Part shown: one piece after another, positions 6,872 to 15,529 of the stretch
Position numbering within the stretch: position 1 is the first letter of the stretch
Layout: each line of letters opens with the position of its first letter
Assembly (NCBI GenBank): GCA_964367945.1
Contig: CAYIZZ010000033.1
Span: 1-19,940 of the forward strand
Direction: 5' to 3'
DNA from: JAAYCI01 sp964367945
Lineage (GTDB): Bacteria > Bacillota > Clostridia > Oscillospirales > Ruminococcaceae
DNA: 19,940 bases
Position numbers and translations under genes: made by a program
Notes under the pieces: generated by a model
The model's input: the letters and a program-made list of their open reading frames with translations, nothing else
Told to the model about the DNA's origin: nothing
Database searches by the model: none

Positions 6872-8683
6872 TTAAGCCGATTTTGTCTCGTCAATGCGCA
6901 TGGCTGTATATAATGTATAGTAATACCCTTTTTGCGCAATCAGCTCTGCATGTGTGCCACGTTCTACAATTTTTCCGGCATGAACCACCAAAATCAGATC
7001 TGCCTCGCGGATAGTTGAAAGACGATGTGCCACCAAAAAGCTGGTGCGTCCCGACAAAATATGCGATATAGCATTTTGAATCAGTTGCTCGGTTTCAGTA
7101 TCCACGCTGGATGTGGCCTCATCCAGCACAAATATAGGTGGGTCTGCCAAAACAGCACGGGCAAAACTAATAAGCTGTTTTTCACCAGTGGATAGCCTGC
7201 TACCGCCTTCGCCCACGTCGGTTTCATATCCGTCTGGTAGTTTCGCCACCACCTGATCCACCGACACCAGCCTTGCGGCCGCATATACTTCCTCGTCTGT
7301 GGCATCAAGCCGCCCATATCGGATGTTCTCTTTTACCGTACCGGAAAATAGATGCGGATTTTGCAGCACATAACCAAGCCTGCTATGAAGCCATAACTGG
7401 CTTCGCTCCCTGACATCCACGCCGTCTATCAGCACACGGCCTTTTGTCGGCTCGTAAAATCTACATGCTAAATTCACCAGTGTACTTTTGCCTGCGCCGG
7501 TCTCACCCACCAGTGCCACGTTTGCGCCTGCCGGTACCTTTAGGCTGAAGTCTTCCAGCACCCATTCTGTACCATCCGGATATTTAAACCACACGTTTTC
7601 AAACTCTATATCTCCACGGATATCTTCCCAGTTTTCTCTTTTCGCGTCAAATGTATCACCGTATTTTTCTACCACTTCTTCGGTGTCTTTTACCCCATCT
7701 TCACGGCTTAACATGCTGTCTATACGCTCGATATTTGCCTGGGTGGCAATCAGCTCAGACAGTATTCTGGCAATTTGCTGTATTGGCTCTAATATGCTGA
7801 TTGCGAACGAAATAAATGCCGATAATACACCGAATGTTATTTCATTTCCAAGCACCAGCATGCCACCGTTTACCATCACCATACTGACCGCCAACGACGA
7901 GAAAAACGTGACCAGCGGCACAAATACAGCATTCAGCCTCGCCGCACGCAAAGACGCCATATACATCTCTCTTGTAACTTTTCCGAAGTCTTGTATATTT
8001 CGATCTTCAATCACCAGTGTTTTGCTGGTTTTTGCGCCGGTGATGCCTTCGTTGAATGCACCTGTGATTTTGCTGTTTGCCGCACGCATATTTCTATGAG
8101 CTGTAAGAAACTTGCTACGGAATAGCGCCACCAAAACCGCCACAACAGGCACCACCAGCATAACCAGCAGTGCCAACTGCCAGTGTAGCACCAGCATGAT
8201 AACCAAAACGCCCACTACATAAAATCCACTCCAGAACAAGTCCGTCAGCACCCACGCTACCATCAAGCACACACGGTTTGTGTCACTCATCACTCGTGCT
8301 AAAATCCAGCCCACTGCGTTCTGATTATAATAAGAAAGGCCTAGCTTTTGCAAATGTACAAAGGCTGCTCTTTTCATGTCCTTGCCCATATTCATTTCAA
8401 TGTTCATGGCTTTTCTGCCCATTATCACAACAGCAATTCCCTGCACCAATATTGCGCTTACATACAGCACGCAAAACGCGGCAAGTCCACTCGTGACACC
8501 CGGCAACACAAAATTATCCACCGCATAGCTTAAAAAAAGCGGAATGGATAAATCAACCATTGCCATTAATATCATCAGCGCAAACACCAATATTAGCCTG
8601 TTTTTATAAGGTGCTATGAATGGGCCCATTTTTTTCCATATTTTAAGTGAAAAACTTTTAGAGTGGAATGTTTCTTCTTTCAT
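6872..8683 (-). CDS. Heterodimeric ABC exporter subunit, BmrD-like (catalytic Walker B Glu)
   Basis: This 603-aa half-transporter has a six-helix transmembrane domain (about 28-310) and a C-terminal nucleotide-binding domain (about 358-595). The NBD shows Walker A GETGAGKST (393-401), Q-loop LQNPHLF, Walker B FVLDE (catalytic E522), D-loop SSVD and H-loop H553. The signature motif is LSTGE (497-501) instead of LSGGQ. In BmrCD and TM287/288 exporters, the subunit with the intact Glu carries such an altered signature while its partner has Asp and a normal signature, exactly as found with the upstream gene. Its ATG overlaps the preceding stop by one base (TAATG), implying translational coupling, with AAGGGGGTG upstream. 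It probably exports drugs, lipids or peptides; the substrate cannot be read from sequence. Confidence 0.95.
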   Translation of the reverse strand: MKEETFHSKSFSLKIWKKMGPFIAPYKNRLILVFALMILMAMVDLSIPLFLSYAVDNFVLPGVTSGLAAFCVLYVSAILVQGIAVVIMGRKAMNIEMNMGKDMKRAAFVHLQKLGLSYYNQNAVGWILARVMSDTNRVCLMVAWVLTDLFWSGFYVVGVLVIMLVLHWQLALLVMLVVPVVAVLVALFRSKFLTAHRNMRAANSKITGAFNEGITGAKTSKTLVIEDRNIQDFGKVTREMYMASLRAARLNAVFVPLVTFFSSLAVSMVMVNGGMLVLGNEITFGVLSAFISFAISILEPIQQIARILSELIATQANIERIDSMLSREDGVKDTEEVVEKYGDTFDAKRENWEDIRGDIEFENVWFKYPDGTEWVLEDFSLKVPAGANVALVGETGAGKSTLVNLACRFYEPTKGRVLIDGVDVRERSQLWLHSRLGYVLQNPHLFSGTVKENIRYGRLDATDEEVYAAARLVSVDQVVAKLPDGYETDVGEGGSRLSTGEKQLISFARAVLADPPIFVLDEATSSVDTETEQLIQNAISHILSGRTSFLVAHRLSTIREADLILVVHAGKIVERGTHAELIAQKGYYYTLYTAMRIDETKSA

Positions 8684-10599
8684 TACACTGCACCCCCTTG
8701 TTTTTCTTCTGCGCTCGCCAAATCTTCAAGGCTGGCACCAACATCTGCCGCCACTTCACTTTGCATATTATAAATTCGTTTATATGCGCCTTCTCTTTCA
8801 ATCAGCTGTGCATGTGTGCCGATGTCTGCTATATCCCCATCCTCCAGCACCAATATCATATCAGCATGCATCAGTGTATTTATGCGATGGCTTATCAAAA
8901 TCACTGTGGCATCTTGTGTGTTTTCTTTCAACGACGCACGAATTTTTGCATCTGTTTCCAGGTCTACCGCACTCATGGAATCGTCAAATATCATCACCGG
9001 TGCATTCAGCATCAATGTTCTAGCAATAGCCACCCTTTGTTTTTGCCCGCCTGAAAGAGTCACCCCACGCTCGCCTACCATGGTGTCGTACCCATTTGTG
9101 AACTGACGGATTGCATCGTCCACCGACGCTATTCCTGCCGCTGTATGCACATGGCTACACTCATATGTATCTTGCTTTGCTGTGATGGCAATATTTTCTT
9201 CTATTGTTTTTGAGAATAAAAATGGTTCTTGCAATACAAGTCCCACATTTTTACGCAGATAATATCTATCAATTTGTCTAATTTCAGTATCGCCAAACCA
9301 GATGTTTCCAAAACCTTCTTGTAGTTCGTACAATCTGTTTAGCAAGTAGGTAATGGTACTTTTTCCGCTACCTGTAGCACCTAAAATACCAAAAGTTGTA
9401 CCTTTTTTTATGGTAAACGATAAATCTTTCAGCACATGATTGTCTTCATAAGCAAATGTCACATTTTCAAAACGTATATCACAATTCATTGGAGGACATT
9501 TTGCGTCTGGCTGCTCTTCTTCCGGCTGTGCATTTAGTATTTCCTGTATCCTTTGGGCAGAAACACCTGTTTTACTCATTTCCGATAGTGTGCGCCCTAA
9601 AGCACGAACCGGCCAGGCCAAGCTTTGATTGTAAGAGACAAACACCAAAAACTCGCCCATGGTGATTTCACCATAAGACGCCATAATAATGCCTGCCAGC
9701 ACAATGGAAAAAATCTGCATACCGGTGGCAACGTCGCCTATGCCCCAGTATACCGACATGGTGTGTCCCAGCTTTATCCATAAGTTTGCAAAATTATTGT
9801 TTTGCTTATCAAACTTATCCAACTCATATTTTTCCCTGCCAAAAGCACGCACCACACGTACTCCGGTAAGGTTTTCCTGCACCATAACTGTCAGCTCGCC
9901 CTCGGCTTCGTCTGCCACTAAAAACCGATTCCCCACAAGCTTATAAAAAATAGTGGAGTAAAGCCCTGTCAGCGGCACAAATATAAGCGCCACAATACTG
10001 AGGGTTACATTCATTGAAAACATCAACCAAAACGCTACCACCACCATCACCAGTGTTCGTAATACCTGGAGCAGCTGTGTGGACGCAAAACTACGCACCA
10101 CTTCTAAATCCGAGGTACAGCGCTGAATGGTATCGCCGGTTTGATTTTTTACCTGCCATGAAAACGGTAGGTATTGGATGTGCGCATACAGCTTGCCTCG
10201 CAAACTTTGGCAAAATTTTTCACTGCCGGTGGCCACTGATGTGCCTGAGACAAAGGTCGCTAATGCACCTATCACGGCTATTACCAGCACCACCACCGCC
10301 AGCACCAGCAGCCACTGCATCTCTGCACCGGATTGTCTTTGTGTCGGCAAAACACCTTCCGAAAGCAAAGAAGTGTCAAGTCCCCACCCGGCCATTATGT
10401 CTATCATCCAAGCAGGTAATTCAGCCGCTTTGTCACCCAGTACACTGTCCACCGCAAGCATAAACACCTGTGGCATCATAAAACTGGATGCTGTAGCTAA
10501 AAGCATGGCTATTAGTGCCAAAATAAACCATCCGATTTGTCCTTTGGCGTGTTTTGCAAAAAACTGCAGTGTGCCTATTGGCTTATTTGTTTTTTCCAT
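8683..10599 (-). CDS. Heterodimeric ABC exporter subunit, BmrC-like (degenerate Walker B)
   Basis: The protein is 638 aa, with a six-helix transmembrane domain (about 24-345) and an NBD (about 374-605). The NBD has Walker A GATGSGKST (407-415), a canonical LSGGQ signature (515-519), Walker B MIFDD with Asp540 at the catalytic Glu position, and H571. This is the degenerate-site partner of the following gene. About 45 residues (50-95, with G-W-G-L-D) between helices 1 and 2 form a predicted extracytoplasmic loop, larger than in minimal exporters. The C-terminus adds an acidic tail (E-D-L-A-S-A-E-E). The start at ATG 10599 is supported by AAGGGAAG. It lies 26 nt after cobO in the same direction, so the three genes likely form one operon. 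Confidence 0.95.
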   Translation of the reverse strand: MEKTNKPIGTLQFFAKHAKGQIGWFILALIAMLLATASSFMMPQVFMLAVDSVLGDKAAELPAWMIDIMAGWGLDTSLLSEGVLPTQRQSGAEMQWLLVLAVVVLVIAVIGALATFVSGTSVATGSEKFCQSLRGKLYAHIQYLPFSWQVKNQTGDTIQRCTSDLEVVRSFASTQLLQVLRTLVMVVVAFWLMFSMNVTLSIVALIFVPLTGLYSTIFYKLVGNRFLVADEAEGELTVMVQENLTGVRVVRAFGREKYELDKFDKQNNNFANLWIKLGHTMSVYWGIGDVATGMQIFSIVLAGIIMASYGEITMGEFLVFVSYNQSLAWPVRALGRTLSEMSKTGVSAQRIQEILNAQPEEEQPDAKCPPMNCDIRFENVTFAYEDNHVLKDLSFTIKKGTTFGILGATGSGKSTITYLLNRLYELQEGFGNIWFGDTEIRQIDRYYLRKNVGLVLQEPFLFSKTIEENIAITAKQDTYECSHVHTAAGIASVDDAIRQFTNGYDTMVGERGVTLSGGQKQRVAIARTLMLNAPVMIFDDSMSAVDLETDAKIRASLKENTQDATVILISHRINTLMHADMILVLEDGDIADIGTHAQLIEREGAYKRIYNMQSEVAADVGASLEDLASAEEKQGGAV

Positions 10600-10625
10600 A
10601 TACTTCCCTTTTTATTCGCCTGCAA

Positions 10626-11141
10626 TTAATATTCTATTCCTGCTCTAGCTGCCTGACCTTCAGTGAAGGGATGCTTTATACACTTCATGTCTGTCAAGTA
10701 GTCTGCCTTTTCACTCACAGCCTCCGGCACATCTCTTCCGGTAAGCACCAGTTCCATGCCCTCGGGTTTTTTATCTATAAACTCAAGTATTTGCTCCTCT
10801 TTTAGCATGTTTGTGCTCAGCGCGGCAAACACCTCGTCCAAAACTAACAGATCGACTTTTTCTCTTATCTCCCACGCCTTTTGCAGTAGTTCTTCATGTT
10901 TTTGAAGGCCTTCGTTTTTTTCTTCTTCGTCCATATTCCATATAAATTTTTGTGTTTGGGTCGCCCCTGTATGTGCGCCAAGTTTTTGTAAAGATACTAC
11001 CTCGGCAGAGTTACCCATTTTCAAAAACTGTAAAAATCCCACACGTAAACCACTACCTAAAGCCCTAACACAAAGACCTATGGCCGCGGTGGTTTTTCCC
11101 TTGCCGTCTCCGGTGTATATATGCACTCTGCCTTTTTCCAT
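10626..11141 (-). CDS. cobO: Corrinoid adenosyltransferase, CobA/CobO/BtuR type
   Basis: This cytoplasmic ATP:cob(I)alamin/cob(I)yrinic acid a,c-diamide adenosyltransferase transfers the adenosyl group of ATP to Co(I) corrinoids to form the coenzyme. The 171-aa protein matches the family's usual size. It has P-loop GDGKGKTT (11-18) near the N-terminus, DLLVLDEV (97-104), LTGRDVPE (133-140) and the typical ending with K-H-P-F and A-G-I-E-Y. The start at ATG 11141 is preferred over ATG 11174 because AAAGGG precedes it by about 9 nt and the family begins just before the P-loop. No other cobalamin gene is present. The next genes are ABC exporter subunits, not a B12 importer, so the operon may be a chance association. 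No cobalamin riboswitch is visible in the 170-nt upstream gap. Confidence 0.9.
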   Translation of the reverse strand: MEKGRVHIYTGDGKGKTTAAIGLCVRALGSGLRVGFLQFLKMGNSAEVVSLQKLGAHTGATQTQKFIWNMDEEEKNEGLQKHEELLQKAWEIREKVDLLVLDEVFAALSTNMLKEEQILEFIDKKPEGMELVLTGRDVPEAVSEKADYLTDMKCIKHPFTEGQAARAGIEY

Positions 11142-11172
11142 CAGCCAAATCCCTTTCGCTATAAAAAATATC

Positions 11173-11200
11173 ATTTTAATTTTTGCAAAAATATTTACAA
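11173..11200 (-). promoter_or_regulatory. Candidate promoter of the cobO-exporter operon
   Basis: On the minus strand TTGTAA (11195-11200) and TAAAAT (11173-11178) are separated by 16 nt, upstream of ATG 11141. The region is AT-rich and such matches arise easily, so this is tentative. Confidence 0.35.
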
Positions 11201-11221
11201 ACGGTTTTATATGTTTTATAC

Positions 11222-11251
11222 TTTACATACTGTATTTATTGCTGGTATATA
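11222..11251 (+). promoter_or_regulatory. Candidate extended -10 promoter of the XRE regulator gene
   Basis: TTTACA (11222-11227) and TATATA (11246-11251) are 18 nt apart, with TG one base before the -10 hexamer (TGGTATATA). The expected start site is about 55 nt before ATG 11312. The palindrome AATACGTATT (11276-11285) lies just downstream and could be an operator. Confidence 0.45.
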
Positions 11252-11311
11252 TTTTATACGATATAGCTTTTAGCCAATACGTATTACTTAAACAAGGGAG
11301 TGTCTGCATCC

Positions 11312-12031
11312 ATGACATCACAATTTAGTAGAATCATCACTTTACTGCGCAAAGAGCGTGGTATCACACAAAAAGAAGCGGCCTTGCAACTGGGAGTATC
11401 TCAAGCCTTGCTTAGCCACTACGAAAAGGGCATACGCGAGTGCGGCCTTGCTTTTGTTTTGCGTGCCGCCGATTATTATAATGTTTCATGCGATTATCTT
11501 TTAGGGCGCAGTGCTGACCGCACCAAGCCCACTCTGCAAATGGAAGATATCCCATCTCCCGAAGCCTTGGCCAGAACCGATAGCCATTACAAAGGCAGTG
11601 TTCTGCCTACTTTAAACCGTAAACTGATCAGCAACAGTCTGAATATTTTATACGATAAGCTTTCAAAACATCCCAACCGCGCGCTGGTAGGCGAGGTCAG
11701 CGGATATTTGATGATGGCTGTGTATAAGATGTTTCGGCTTATATATTCGGCAGGCCCCAAAAGCACCGATAGCATGTTCCGTCTTCCGGGCTCTTTGTGG
11801 CAAGGATACACCGATGGCGCTATGCAAGTGGCACAATCCAATGTATCTGCCATTTTAAAAGGCAAAGACATCGGCCTGGGCGAGTCACTAAAAGACGTTT
11901 CCGGTTTCGCCATGACCACTGAAAGCTTATCGGAAGAATATTCCCTTTATGCTACCAGCCTTTTAAATCTTATCAAAACCAGTGAAGAGCGCATCTCTTT
12001 ACCCACCAAAAGCAAAGAAAAAACAAAATAA
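11312..12031 (+). CDS. XRE-family transcriptional regulator with uncharacterised C-terminal domain
   Basis: A predicted cytoplasmic regulator of 239 aa. Residues 5-66 form a Cro/C1-type helix-turn-helix (I-T-Q-K-E-A-A, L-G-V-S-Q-A-L-L-S-H-Y-E-K-G as helices 2 and 3) ending in Y-N-V-S-C-D-Y-L-L-G-R. After a linker, the C-terminal 150 or so residues look helical and carry no peptidase or sensor motif that I know. ATG 11312 is chosen; the in-frame GTG at 11300 is fused to the ribosome site AAGGGAG, which lies 11 nt before the ATG, a slightly long spacing. It is divergent from the cobO-exporter operon, so it could control that operon, itself or distant genes. It converges with trpS across a 25-nt gap with no clear terminator. 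Confidence 0.85.
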   Translation: MTSQFSRIITLLRKERGITQKEAALQLGVSQALLSHYEKGIRECGLAFVLRAADYYNVSCDYLLGRSADRTKPTLQMEDIPSPEALARTDSHYKGSVLPTLNRKLISNSLNILYDKLSKHPNRALVGEVSGYLMMAVYKMFRLIYSAGPKSTDSMFRLPGSLWQGYTDGAMQVAQSNVSAILKGKDIGLGESLKDVSGFAMTTESLSEEYSLYATSLLNLIKTSEERISLPTKSKEKTK

Positions 12032-12056
12032 TATTATATTTCTTTTACCGCATATG

Positions 12057-13061
12057 TTATATCTGTATAAAACCAACCTTTTTATACACTTTGGATAAAG
12101 TTTTATACGCGACGTGGCTGGCACGCTGTGCACCATCTTTCAAGATGCTCTCCAGCTCGCCTTTATCTTTTAGTATACGCTGATATTCATTTTGGATGGG
12201 CACAAACACGTCAATGATACTTTGTGCTACCGCCACTTTAAAGTCGCCATATCCTTTGCCTTCAAACTCTGCTTCTATTTCTGCGTCAGTCTTTTGGCTC
12301 ATAATGCCGTAAATAGTCATCAGGTTTGACACTCCGGGTTTATCTTCCGACCTGCGAACAGTGCCTTCGCTGTCTGTCACGGCACGTTTGCATTTGCGCA
12401 AAATAACATCGGGTGTATCTGTCATCGCTATGTATGAGTTTTCGTTGCTGTCGCTTTTCGACATTTTTGCAGTAGGATCTTGCAGGCTCATCACCCGTCC
12501 GCCTTGCTTTTGAATAAGCGGCTGTGGCACCACAAAAGTGTCGGAATATGCATGATTAAACCGCTGGGCAATATCCCTTGCCAGCTCTACATGCTGTTTT
12601 TGGTCGCCTCCTACCGGCACATAATGTGTGTTATATAGCAAAATATCTGCTGCCATTAATATGGGATATGTGAACAGGCCACCTGTTACATTTTCTGCAT
12701 GTTTTTGGCTTTTGTCTTTAAATTGTGTCATGCGTGAAAGCTCGCCATACATTGTGTTGCATGCGAGCACCCATGAAAGCTCTGCGTGCTGTGGCACATG
12801 GCTTTGGATAAATAATATGCTTTTTTTAGGATCAAGGCCTGTCGCCAGTAACATTGCAGCGGCATCGTATGTGGCTTTTCTTAGCACAGCCGGCTCTTGC
12901 CTTACTGTGATTGCGTGCATATTCACCACACTATATAAACATTCATACTCTTCCTGCAAAGGCCCCCAATGTCGCACCGCCCCCACATAGTTTCCCAGTG
13001 TAAATGTCCCCGATGGTTGAATCCCACTGAAAACCCTTTGTTTTGTTTGTTTTTGCTCCAT
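12057..13061 (-). CDS. trpS: Tryptophanyl-tRNA synthetase
   Basis: This class I synthetase activates tryptophan with ATP and charges tRNA-Trp in the cytoplasm. It has 334 aa, the normal length for bacterial TrpS. The HIGH-equivalent PSGTFTLGNY is at 16-25 (Thr-Leu-Gly-Asn form, as in Bacillus enzymes), followed by the Trp-binding region M-A-A-D-I-L-L-Y, GGDQKQHVELARD (151-163) and KMSKS (199-203). The C-terminal helical anticodon-binding region is complete. AAAGGGG lies 7 nt before ATG 13061. No T-box leader is present: the upstream gap to the divergent gene is only 127 nt, and a promoter-like pair lies about 35-60 nt before the start. It is expressed as a single gene. Confidence 0.97.
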   Translation of the reverse strand: MEQKQTKQRVFSGIQPSGTFTLGNYVGAVRHWGPLQEEYECLYSVVNMHAITVRQEPAVLRKATYDAAAMLLATGLDPKKSILFIQSHVPQHAELSWVLACNTMYGELSRMTQFKDKSQKHAENVTGGLFTYPILMAADILLYNTHYVPVGGDQKQHVELARDIAQRFNHAYSDTFVVPQPLIQKQGGRVMSLQDPTAKMSKSDSNENSYIAMTDTPDVILRKCKRAVTDSEGTVRRSEDKPGVSNLMTIYGIMSQKTDAEIEAEFEGKGYGDFKVAVAQSIIDVFVPIQNEYQRILKDKGELESILKDGAQRASHVAYKTLSKVYKKVGFIQI

Positions 13062-13095
13062 TGTTATGCCCCTTTCTTATATATACAATATTTTA

Positions 13096-13123
13096 ATTAT
13101 ATCACAACTATAAAAAATGTTGA
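13096..13123 (-). promoter_or_regulatory. trpS: Probable trpS promoter
   Basis: On the minus strand TCAACA (13118-13123) and a perfect TATAAT (13096-13101) are 16 nt apart, leaving a short leader before ATG 13061. The short leader excludes T-box control from this promoter. Confidence 0.55.
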
Positions 13124-13188
13124 ATAGCTCTTTTTAGATTATTATTGAAGATATCATTCTGCATAAAGTTTCTTTTGGAGATTTCACC

Positions 13189-13578
13189 ATGAAACCCAAC
13201 CCCACAGAAAAAAATCCTGCACCATCACATTTCACATTTTCAAAGCGCACACTTTTCTTTATTCTCTTTTTGCTTTTACTGGCTTTCTTTTTATGGATAT
13301 TTTTTCTCATGCAAGAAAGTGGCACTGTTGCACTGGTAAGTGTAGGGCTAGATGAAGATCAAGTAACGCATGAATTTCATCTTAGTGAAGACGATACTAT
13401 TTTTATAGACGAGGGTACAGAATATCCCGCTACACTTCTTATAGAAGATGGAAGCATTAGGTTTATAGACTCTGTATGCCCCGATGGACTTTGCGAAAAC
13501 TTCGGCAGGCTCTCTTCTGAAGGTGAGTGGGCGCTGTGCGCTCCCGGAAATGTCATGGTACGTGTTATTGATAAATAA
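13189..13578 (+). CDS. NusG domain II-containing small membrane protein
   Basis: The protein is 129 aa. A 19-residue polar N-terminus precedes one transmembrane helix (about 20-41, F/L/W-rich). The extracytoplasmic domain at 45-129 resembles the NusG_II family (PF07009): a beta-rich fold with C97-P-D-G-L-C102-E-N-F-G and a later C117-A-P-G-N. The three cysteines sit at the usual family positions. The family is widespread in Clostridia, often near membrane redox or isoprenoid genes, but its function is unknown and no such partner is here. ATG 13189 follows GGAG by 8 nt. The gene stands alone, divergent from trpS, and ends at a palindromic terminator. Confidence 0.8.
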   Translation: MKPNPTEKNPAPSHFTFSKRTLFFILFLLLLAFFLWIFFLMQESGTVALVSVGLDEDQVTHEFHLSEDDTIFIDEGTEYPATLLIEDGSIRFIDSVCPDGLCENFGRLSSEGEWALCAPGNVMVRVIDK

Positions 13579-13598
13579 GCCAAGGTTTCACAAAACAA

Positions 13599-13634
13599 AA
13601 AATCCACTCAAAATTATAATTTTGAGTGGATTTT
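13599..13634. terminator. Bidirectional terminator, perfect 36-bp palindrome
   Basis: Bases 13599-13616 (AAAATCCACTCAAAATTA) are the exact reverse complement of 13617-13634. A-rich sequence on one side and T-rich on the other give U-tracts in both directions. It lies between the convergent NusG_II gene and the MarR-exporter operon. Confidence 0.92.
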
Positions 13635-13654
13635 AATTTTATCTGTTTTGATAC

Positions 13655-15529
13655 TTATGCTGTTTCCTTTTTCTCAAACTGGCTATTATACAAATTAGCA
13701 TAAAATCCGCCTTTTGCCATCAATTCATCATGGCTTCCGGTCTCCAGCACATCGCCATCCTTCATAGCCAAAATCATGTCTGCGTCCCGAATGGTGCTAA
13801 GGCGGTGAGCAATCACAAAGCTGGTTCTGCCTTCCATCAGCTTCGCCATACCCTTTTGGATCAATATCTCAGTACGTGTATCCACACTTGAAGTCGCCTC
13901 GTCTAAAATCAGCATTTTCGGCTGAGACAAAATAGTACGCGCAATGGTAAGCAGCTGTTTTTGTCCTTGACTGATGTTACTGGCTTCTTCATTCAGCTCT
14001 GTTTTATATCCATCAGGTAATGTCCTGATAAACCTATGAGCCTGTGCTGCTTTTGCCGCTTCATACACTTCTTCGTCGGTGGCATCAAGGCGACCATAGC
14101 GTATGTTCTCCATGATGGTATCGTTGTAAAGCCATGTGTCTTGAAGTACCATGCCAAACATATCCCTGAAGTCATCTCGCTTGAACTGCTTCACGTCATA
14201 CCCATCAACCAGCACTGCACCGGAATTCACGTCATAAAAACGCATAAGTAGCTTCACCATAGTAGTTTTTCCTGCACCTGTCGGGCCTACAATAGCCACT
14301 TTTTGTCCCTGCCTCACCATTGCCGAAAAATCGTTGATGATGATTTTTTCCGGTATGTAGCCAAAGTTCACATGAGCAAATGTTACATCACCCTTGATAT
14401 CGGTTGTCTCTACACAAAAATCTGCGTCCGGCTCTTCGTCTTTTTCTGCCAAAAACTCAAACACACGTTCTGCGGCAGCGGCTGTTTGCTGTAATATATT
14501 AGCCGAGTTTGCAATCTGGGTGATAGGCTGAGTAAAACTGCGTACATACTGCATAAATGCCTGTATATCACCTACTGTAATGACACCTGTCAAGGTAAAG
14601 TATCCACCTAGTATTACCACTGCTACATAAGCGATGTTTCCTACAAATGTCATAATCGGCATCATAAGCCCGCCTAAAAACTGACTTTTCCATGCAACAC
14701 CGTACAAACGTTCGTTCACTTCGTTAAAGTTTTCTTTGCTTTCTTCCTCATGGTTAAATGCACGTACTACAAGGTGGCCACCATACATCTCTTCCACTTG
14801 GCCGTTTGCCTCGCCCAAATAATCTTGTTGCTTTTTATAGAACACCTGGCTGCGTTTGATAATCCTTGTCATCAAAAACATTGATATAGGCAAAATAACC
14901 AGCGTGATAAGCATCATCCAAATGTTTATGGTGCCCATCATGATAACAACACCCAGTACTGTTGTTATGGATGTCAGCAGTTGCGGTAAGCTTTGGGTAA
15001 GGCTTTGTGTAACCATATCTACGTCGTTTGTCACACGGCTGAGCACATCGCCTTGGCTTACTCTGTCAAAATAAGACAGCGGTAAATTATTGATTTTTTC
15101 GCTTATTTCTCTACGCATTTTATAGCTGATGCGGTTTGATACCGACACGAAAATGTAGCTTTGCAAATATTGAAGTATTGCCGAAATAACATAAATCATG
15201 CCACAAAAAACCAATATTCCAAATATGCCTTCAAAATCTATGTTGCCCGTGCCGGATATCATGGCTAAAAATCCATCCACCAAAAGATTGGTGGCATTTG
15301 CCAAAATCCTAGGCCCAAACAAAGCTAGTACAGCTGCTGTGATGGATAGCAAGATACAAAAAATAAGTATCGGCATGTATTTTTTTAGGTAGCTGATCAG
15401 CTTTTTCATGGTGCCTTTAAAGTCGCTGGCTTTTTCCATACCCATGGCTCCGCCGCCACCCATTCCGGGAGGCCCCATTTGCCTACGGTTATTATTTTGT
15501 AAAGAGGCCGATTCTTTATTCTTACTCAT
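13655..15529 (-). CDS. Heterodimeric ABC exporter subunit (intact Walker B, altered signature)
   Basis: This 624-aa half-transporter is the last gene of the MarR operon. A Met/Gly/Pro-rich cytoplasmic N-terminus (about 16-32, M-G-P-P-G-M-G-G-G-G) precedes six membrane helices (about 52-345). The NBD (380-615) has Walker A GPTGAGKTT (415-423), Q-loop VLQDTWL, signature ISQGQ (519-523, not LSGGQ), Walker B LILDE (catalytic E544), SSVD and H575. With the upstream partner it would form one competent site (E544 and H575 here plus the partner's VSGGQ) and one degenerate site. ATG 15529 overlaps the previous stop by 4 nt (ATGA), with GGAGG 7 nt upstream. A multidrug or lipid exporter is likely; the substrate is unknown. 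Confidence 0.95.
   Translation of the reverse strand: MSKNKESASLQNNNRRQMGPPGMGGGGAMGMEKASDFKGTMKKLISYLKKYMPILIFCILLSITAAVLALFGPRILANATNLLVDGFLAMISGTGNIDFEGIFGILVFCGMIYVISAILQYLQSYIFVSVSNRISYKMRREISEKINNLPLSYFDRVSQGDVLSRVTNDVDMVTQSLTQSLPQLLTSITTVLGVVIMMGTINIWMMLITLVILPISMFLMTRIIKRSQVFYKKQQDYLGEANGQVEEMYGGHLVVRAFNHEEESKENFNEVNERLYGVAWKSQFLGGLMMPIMTFVGNIAYVAVVILGGYFTLTGVITVGDIQAFMQYVRSFTQPITQIANSANILQQTAAAAERVFEFLAEKDEEPDADFCVETTDIKGDVTFAHVNFGYIPEKIIINDFSAMVRQGQKVAIVGPTGAGKTTMVKLLMRFYDVNSGAVLVDGYDVKQFKRDDFRDMFGMVLQDTWLYNDTIMENIRYGRLDATDEEVYEAAKAAQAHRFIRTLPDGYKTELNEEASNISQGQKQLLTIARTILSQPKMLILDEATSSVDTRTEILIQKGMAKLMEGRTSFVIAHRLSTIRDADMILAMKDGDVLETGSHDELMAKGGFYANLYNSQFEKKETA

Noticed and set aside
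7488..8099. 203-codon open frame antisense to the 603-aa exporter
   Set aside because: It lies entirely within a coding region with intact Walker and membrane motifs, and its composition is that of a reverse-strand shadow.
10178..10648. 156-codon open frame antisense to the 638-aa exporter
   Set aside because: It is a low-complexity Thr/Ser/Ala-rich translation that overlaps a convincing gene fully.
11142..11311. Cobalamin riboswitch upstream of cobO
   Set aside because: The gap is 170 nt and shared with a divergent promoter; no B12-box-like sequence or long leader is seen.
12032..12056. Terminator between the XRE regulator gene and trpS
   Set aside because: Only a short AT-only palindrome (ATAATATTAT) is present, with no GC stem; too weak to call.
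13062..13188. T-box leader upstream of trpS
   Set aside because: The gap is too short, the likely promoter leaves a leader of only about 30 nt, and no T-box sequence or antiterminator is present.
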